Source: Dehalococcoidales bacterium (GTDB taxonomy: Bacteria; Chloroflexota; Dehalococcoidia; Dehalococcoidales; ARS1013). From it: a stretch of DNA of 8,618 bases. The stretch spans positions 6,186 through 14,803 of the forward strand of contig NZEH01000012.1 in the NCBI GenBank assembly GCA_002690375.1, in the 5' to 3' direction. Both the position numbers and the translations under genes were made by a program. How positions within the stretch are numbered: the first letter of the stretch is position 1; each line of letters starts with the position of its first letter. Below, in pieces: positions 6,107 through 8,618 of the stretch. The notes below the pieces were generated by a model, which saw only the letters and a program-made list of their open reading frames with translations, had not been told where the DNA came from and ran no database searches.

Positions 6107-7240
6107 CTAAAGCGCCTGTCGTAAATCATCAATCAAATCATCAATGTTTTCCAAACCTACTGATAAACGGACTAAGTCCTCGGTGATACCTACCTTGTCT
6201 CTATACTCCTTGGGCATTGAGGCATGGCTCATCGCTGCTGGGTGCTCAGCCAAGGAAGCAACACCACCCAGCGACTCTGCCAGAGAAAAGACATTGATTC
6301 TTCTTAGAAAACTATTTACCGCCCCAGTTCCCCCCTTTAATTCAAAGGAGACCACCCCACCAAAGCCCATCATCTGCCTCTTGGCGATTTCATACCCCGG
6401 ATGAGAGCTAAGCCCAGGATAGAACACCCTCTTTACCGTCGGATGCCCTTTAAGGTAATCAGTCACCGAAACGGCATTTTCCTCGTGCTTTTTCATCCTC
6501 ACCGGCAGGGTCTCAATTCCCCGAAGCACCAGCCAACAATCAAAAGGAGAAGCACAAGTTCCCATGGCATTTAAGAGAAACTGAACCCTCTCTGTCAACT
6601 CATCAGTGGTAGTAACCACGGCACCGCCGACAACATCACAATGCCCATTAAGATATTTGGTTGTGGAATGGACAACGAGGTCAACCCCATATTCAATTGG
6701 CCTTAAAAAATATGGAGTGGCAAAGGTATTATCTATCACCGTCATGAGGTTATGTTTTTTGGCAATGTCAACTGCCATCTCAATATCAACAATGTTGAGT
6801 AGTGGATTGGAAGGCGTCTCCAGCCACAGCATCCTGGTATTGGGCTTTATCGCCGCCTCAATCGTCTGCCGGTTGTCCATTCGCAAAAAGGTAAACTCCA
6901 GTCCAAAGTCAGGCATCACATTCTGGAATAGCCTATATGTTCCGCCATATATATCATCCCCAGAGATTATATGGTCACCGCATTTCAGCAAGTGGAGGAC
7001 GGTAGCTTCAGCCGCCATACCAGTGGCGAAGGCAAAGCCAGCCTTGCCTCCTTCAAGGGCGGCAATAGTATCCTCCAGAACCTTTCGCGTTGGGTTGGCA
7101 CTGCGTGAGTAATCATATCCCCCCGACTTACCAACATCCTCAAAAGCAAAGGTTGATGTCTGGTATATGGGTACCGAGACGGCACCGAACCTCTCATCCG
7201 GCCTTTCTCCGGCGTGAATGGCCATTGTTTCAAATCTCAT
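6107..7240 (-). CDS. metB: cystathionine gamma-synthase/gamma-lyase family PLP enzyme
   Basis: A fold-type I PLP enzyme of the trans-sulfuration (Cys/Met metabolism) family, 377 aa, normal length. Visible features: YDYSRSANPTR (42-52) contacting the PLP phosphate across the dimer; FATGMAAE (71-78); LETPSNPLLNI (140-150) and DNTFATP (170-176), whose Asp170 contacts the PLP nitrogen; the Schiff-base Lys195 in HSTTKYLNGH; SLGGVASLAEHPAAMSHA (323-340); and Arg358 for the substrate carboxylate. Synthase, gamma-lyase and beta-lyase members are hard to separate by eye. The substrate-specificity position that is Glu in most gamma-synthases and gamma-lyases (GGVES) is Ala328, so the exact reaction is uncertain; metB is the working symbol. 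The ATG follows GGGGGCGAT. It sits between a 123-base spacer and the thrC remnant, and with thrC forms the methionine/threonine branch point. Confidence 0.9.
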   Translation of the reverse strand: MRFETMAIHAGERPDERFGAVSVPIYQTSTFAFEDVGKSGGYDYSRSANPTRKVLEDTIAALEGGKAGFAFATGMAAEATVLHLLKCGDHIISGDDIYGGTYRLFQNVMPDFGLEFTFLRMDNRQTIEAAIKPNTRMLWLETPSNPLLNIVDIEMAVDIAKKHNLMTVIDNTFATPYFLRPIEYGVDLVVHSTTKYLNGHCDVVGGAVVTTTDELTERVQFLLNAMGTCASPFDCWLVLRGIETLPVRMKKHEENAVSVTDYLKGHPTVKRVFYPGLSSHPGYEIAKRQMMGFGGVVSFELKGGTGAVNSFLRRINVFSLAESLGGVASLAEHPAAMSHASMPKEYRDKVGITEDLVRLSVGLENIDDLIDDLRQAL

Positions 7241-7363
7241 ATCGCCCCCATTGATTTAACTCTGACATTATTCTACTTTCTTCACCCCTATTTACTTTCG
7301 TAAGCTACTAGTGCACCAAGCTATTCAGCCTATGCGGGCACTGCTTTACATTGTAAAGCTTTT
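7241..7363 (-). other. intergenic spacer, longest in the window; no clear promoter
   Basis: A 123-base gap between the DUF2061 gene and the cystathionine enzyme gene, the only place in the window with room for a promoter on the coding strand. Read on the minus strand it has a weak -10-like TAGAAT near 7274-7279 with no convincing -35 at normal distance, and a small TTAC-GAAA-GTAA hairpin. It shows none of the conserved features I would expect of a SAM riboswitch or T-box leader. The hairpin at its right end is listed separately. Whether transcription restarts here cannot be decided from sequence alone. Confidence 0.4.
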
Positions 7364-7365
7364 TT
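7343..7365 (+). terminator. terminator-like hairpin plus T-run, oriented on the + strand
   Basis: A perfect 7-base inverted repeat (GCTTTAC, three-base loop ATT, GTAAAGC) is directly followed on the + strand by six T. This has the form of a weak intrinsic terminator, though the stem has only three G-C pairs. It is oriented against the direction of all genes here; on the minus strand the hairpin is preceded by A's and not followed by T's. It begins right at the stop codon of the DUF2061 gene. It might block antisense transcription or protect an mRNA 3' end; it may also have no function. Confidence 0.4.
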
Positions 7366-7570
7366 ATTCTTCCTTTATTCCAAAACCTATTCTATTCCAT
7401 ATTCTTTCGTGAGAGTAATAAGCAAAGATTTTTATTGCTCCATCGGCAAGACCTATGCCAGTTGCTAGCACTAATTCCTTGGTCACAAAATAAGTAACTG
7501 TAAAGGTAACTAAGGTGGCTATAACCCGCCATGACATGGCCTTTATGACGGTTCTTTTGTGACTTTCCAT
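7364..7570 (-). CDS. DUF2061 small membrane protein
   Basis: A 68-residue protein with the complete DUF2061 pattern: SHKRTVIKAMSWRVIATL at the N terminus (3-20), a hydrophobic stretch VTFTVTYFVT, a second one covering LVLATGIGLADGAIKIFAYY (33-52), and the closing HERIWNRIGFG (54-64). It is predicted to span the inner membrane twice with positively charged ends. The molecular function of DUF2061 is unknown; the domain is sometimes linked to sulfate-assimilation genes, which fits the sulfur neighbours. It lies 42 bases after the TusA-like gene. The ATG has a modest AGGTAG upstream. The family assignment is secure; the function is not. Confidence 0.88.
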   Translation of the reverse strand: MESHKRTVIKAMSWRVIATLVTFTVTYFVTKELVLATGIGLADGAIKIFAYYSHERIWNRIGFGIKEE

Positions 7571-7612
7571 TTCTACCTACTTTCTAAAATTTATGCCTGG
7601 TCCATAAACCAT

Positions 7613-7831
7613 CTATTTGGTAATGGTCAATGCAAACCTATTTTCATCTTCTCTAACAAAAGCCGGTTTTATGCCTCTTACTTTTAATTCCCCAACAACA
7701 CTCTTAAGAGAGGCGCTATCACCCAGTATTAGCTTTACTATTTCTCCGTCATCTAAACTATCTATTACTTCTATTGCCTTTACTAGGGATAAAGGACAAA
7801 TAAAACCGCTTAAATCATATTCCCTTTTCAT
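7613..7831 (-). CDS. TusA/SirA-like sulfur-carrier protein
   Basis: A 72-residue cytoplasmic protein of the TusA (SirA/YeeD) family, which carry persulfide sulfur on one cysteine for tRNA thiolation, molybdenum cofactor or other sulfur traffic. The N-terminal strand is followed by SGFICPLSLVKAIEVID, with active Cys12-Pro13 at the start of helix 1; strands GEIVKLILGD, KPAFVRE and NRFALTIT complete the two-layer alpha/beta fold. The usual CPxP is CPLS, so the second proline is missing. The start chosen is the ATG at 7831, with AAGGA upstream and a protein beginning just before the domain; an in-frame TTG at 7921 would add 30 residues that are only out-of-frame cysteine synthase sequence. It overlaps the cysteine synthase 3' end by 17 bases, so the two are probably co-translated and the carrier may receive sulfur made available from cysteine. 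Confidence 0.9.
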   Translation of the reverse strand: MKREYDLSGFICPLSLVKAIEVIDSLDDGEIVKLILGDSASLKSVVGELKVRGIKPAFVREDENRFALTITK

Positions 7832-8618
7832 ATTCTTTTTCCTTGACTTCGTCAGCTTTTGTTTTAAGGAAATCCTGGTAAAAACTGGCATATTTAAAAG
7901 CGTCATCAGGCGAGATAACAACCGCTAATCCCTTGTTGAATTTAGCATAGTGCAGAGCAACATGAAGTATAGCTCCCGTTGTCGGGCCAACCGGAATGCC
8001 ATCTTTCCTGGCCAATTCCATAGCAGTTCCATAGGCATCTTCGTCTGTTACCTGCACAATATCATCAATTACCGAGCTATCCAGAATCGTGGGGATATAC
8101 TCCTCATCCAAGCCAGTGATTCTCTTCATACCGGGTAATTTATGATTCTGTGAAGCCGGCTCCACTCCGATAATTTTCACTCCCGGGTTCTTCTCCTTCA
8201 AGTGCTTGCCGACCCCGCTTATAGTGCCGCAGGTGCCAAAGCCAGCAAAGAAATAGCTCACCTTACCCTGTGTTTGCTGCCATATTTCGGGGCCTGTTGT
8301 CTGGTAATGAGCCTCAGCATTAAGTTTATTCTCGTACTGGTTGGGACTGACATAGCTATCTTTAGTCGCTGGGCTTTTTATCACCGCATTAACCAAGCCC
8401 CTAGCTCCTTCACTAGGAAAGACAGGGCACAAAGCATCAGCAGCTTCACTCACTTTAGCCCCCAGAAATCCTAGCATTACTTTTTTTTCTTCTGGGATTT
8501 TCTCCGGCACAGCTATCTCTACCGGTATTTCCAGAGCATTAGCAACACAGGACAGGGCAATCCCGGTGTTACCTGATGATGGCTCAACCACTGTCTTGCC
8601 CCCTACTTCCAGTGCTTT
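7815..8618 (-). CDS. cysK: cysteine synthase (O-acetylserine sulfhydrylase family), C-terminal part
   Basis: 267 residues of a fold-type II PLP enzyme that makes cysteine from an activated serine and sulfide; the 5' end, including the PLP-lysine region, lies beyond the right edge. Visible landmarks are the substrate loop EPSSGNTGIALS, the strand-loop VEIAVPEKIPEEKKVMLGFLGAKV, SPNQYENKLNAEAHYQTTGPEIW, the phosphate-binding FAGFGTCGTISGVG, IIGVEPASQNHKLPG, and GPTTGAI near the C terminus. The reading frame is open to the window edge (KALEVGGKTVVEPSS). The related CysM and the catalytic domain of cystathionine beta-synthase are alternatives; the end of the gene shows no CBS domain. Its stop overlaps the TusA-like gene by 17 bases. 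Confidence 0.92.
   Translation of the reverse strand, partial: KALEVGGKTVVEPSSGNTGIALSCVANALEIPVEIAVPEKIPEEKKVMLGFLGAKVSEAADALCPVFPSEGARGLVNAVIKSPATKDSYVSPNQYENKLNAEAHYQTTGPEIWQQTQGKVSYFFAGFGTCGTISGVGKHLKEKNPGVKIIGVEPASQNHKLPGMKRITGLDEEYIPTILDSSVIDDIVQVTDEDAYGTAMELARKDGIPVGPTTGAILHVALHYAKFNKGLAVVISPDDAFKYASFYQDFLKTKADEVKEKEYEKGI

Noticed and set aside
6606..7112. 168-codon open frame on the + strand
   Set aside because: It is antisense to the cystathionine enzyme gene, gives no recognisable protein and has low-complexity Ser/Thr/Ile-rich translation, as expected from the complement of a real coding frame.
6985..7233. 82-codon minus-strand frame inside the cystathionine enzyme gene
   Set aside because: It is a shifted frame of the same gene; the main frame contains all catalytic motifs without interruption.
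7241..7342. SAM riboswitch or T-box upstream of the cystathionine enzyme gene
   Set aside because: No matching conserved stems or core sequences could be found by eye in the short spacer.
7832..7921. A 30-residue N-terminal extension of the TusA-like protein from TTG at 7921
   Set aside because: The stretch is out-of-frame cysteine synthase coding sequence; the ATG at 7831 has AAGGA upstream and fits normal TusA length.

Overview
This window holds twelve minus-strand protein genes packed head to tail (the two at the edges are cut), plus one short gene remnant. Nearly every gene handles sulfur or the amino acids around it. Spacing is operon-like: most junctions are overlaps or gaps of a few bases, and the longest gene-free stretch is 123 bases (7241-7363). 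No tRNA, rRNA, CRISPR array, insertion sequence or phage gene is visible. The cluster (IscU/IscS, FdhD, a three-cysteine ferredoxin, DsrE-like and TusA-like sulfur carriers, a NIL-domain protein, an archaeal-style threonine synthase) suggests a free-living anaerobic bacterium with molybdenum or tungsten enzymes. A Chloroflexota/Dehalococcoidia-type lineage is my best guess, but this is weak inference and no marker gene is present.

Layout in transcription order (right to left). Region A, 8618-7241: the 3' part of a cysteine synthase, overlapped by a TusA-like sulfur carrier, then a small DUF2061 membrane protein and a 123-base spacer with a hairpin. Region B, 7240-4484: a cystathionine gamma-synthase/lyase family enzyme, a decayed copy of the threonine synthase 5' end, threonine synthase itself, and a small NIL-domain protein. 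Region C, 4480-1: a canonical cysteine desulfurase (IscS), FdhD, a small ferredoxin, an unrecognised small protein, a second IscS-like protein, an IscU/NifU scaffold with an added double zinc ribbon, and the start of a DsrE-like protein.

How they may work together: cysteine synthase makes cysteine; the cystathionine enzyme and threonine synthase compete for activated homoserine; IscS takes sulfur from cysteine as a persulfide; FdhD carries sulfur to the Mo/W-bis-PGD cofactor of formate dehydrogenase-type enzymes; IscU builds Fe-S clusters; TusA and DsrE-like proteins are possible relay carriers.

The main observation is that the second IscS-like protein (854-2038) aligns without gaps to the canonical copy through the catalytic positions, yet has lost the PLP Schiff-base lysine and four other cofactor- or substrate-binding residues while keeping the persulfide cysteine. 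It lies next to IscU. It looks like a conserved pseudoenzyme that may act as a scaffold, a persulfide acceptor or a heterodimer partner. Other notable points are the IscU-double zinc ribbon fusion, the duplicated thrC 5' end, and the unidentified 55-residue protein just upstream of the pseudoenzyme.
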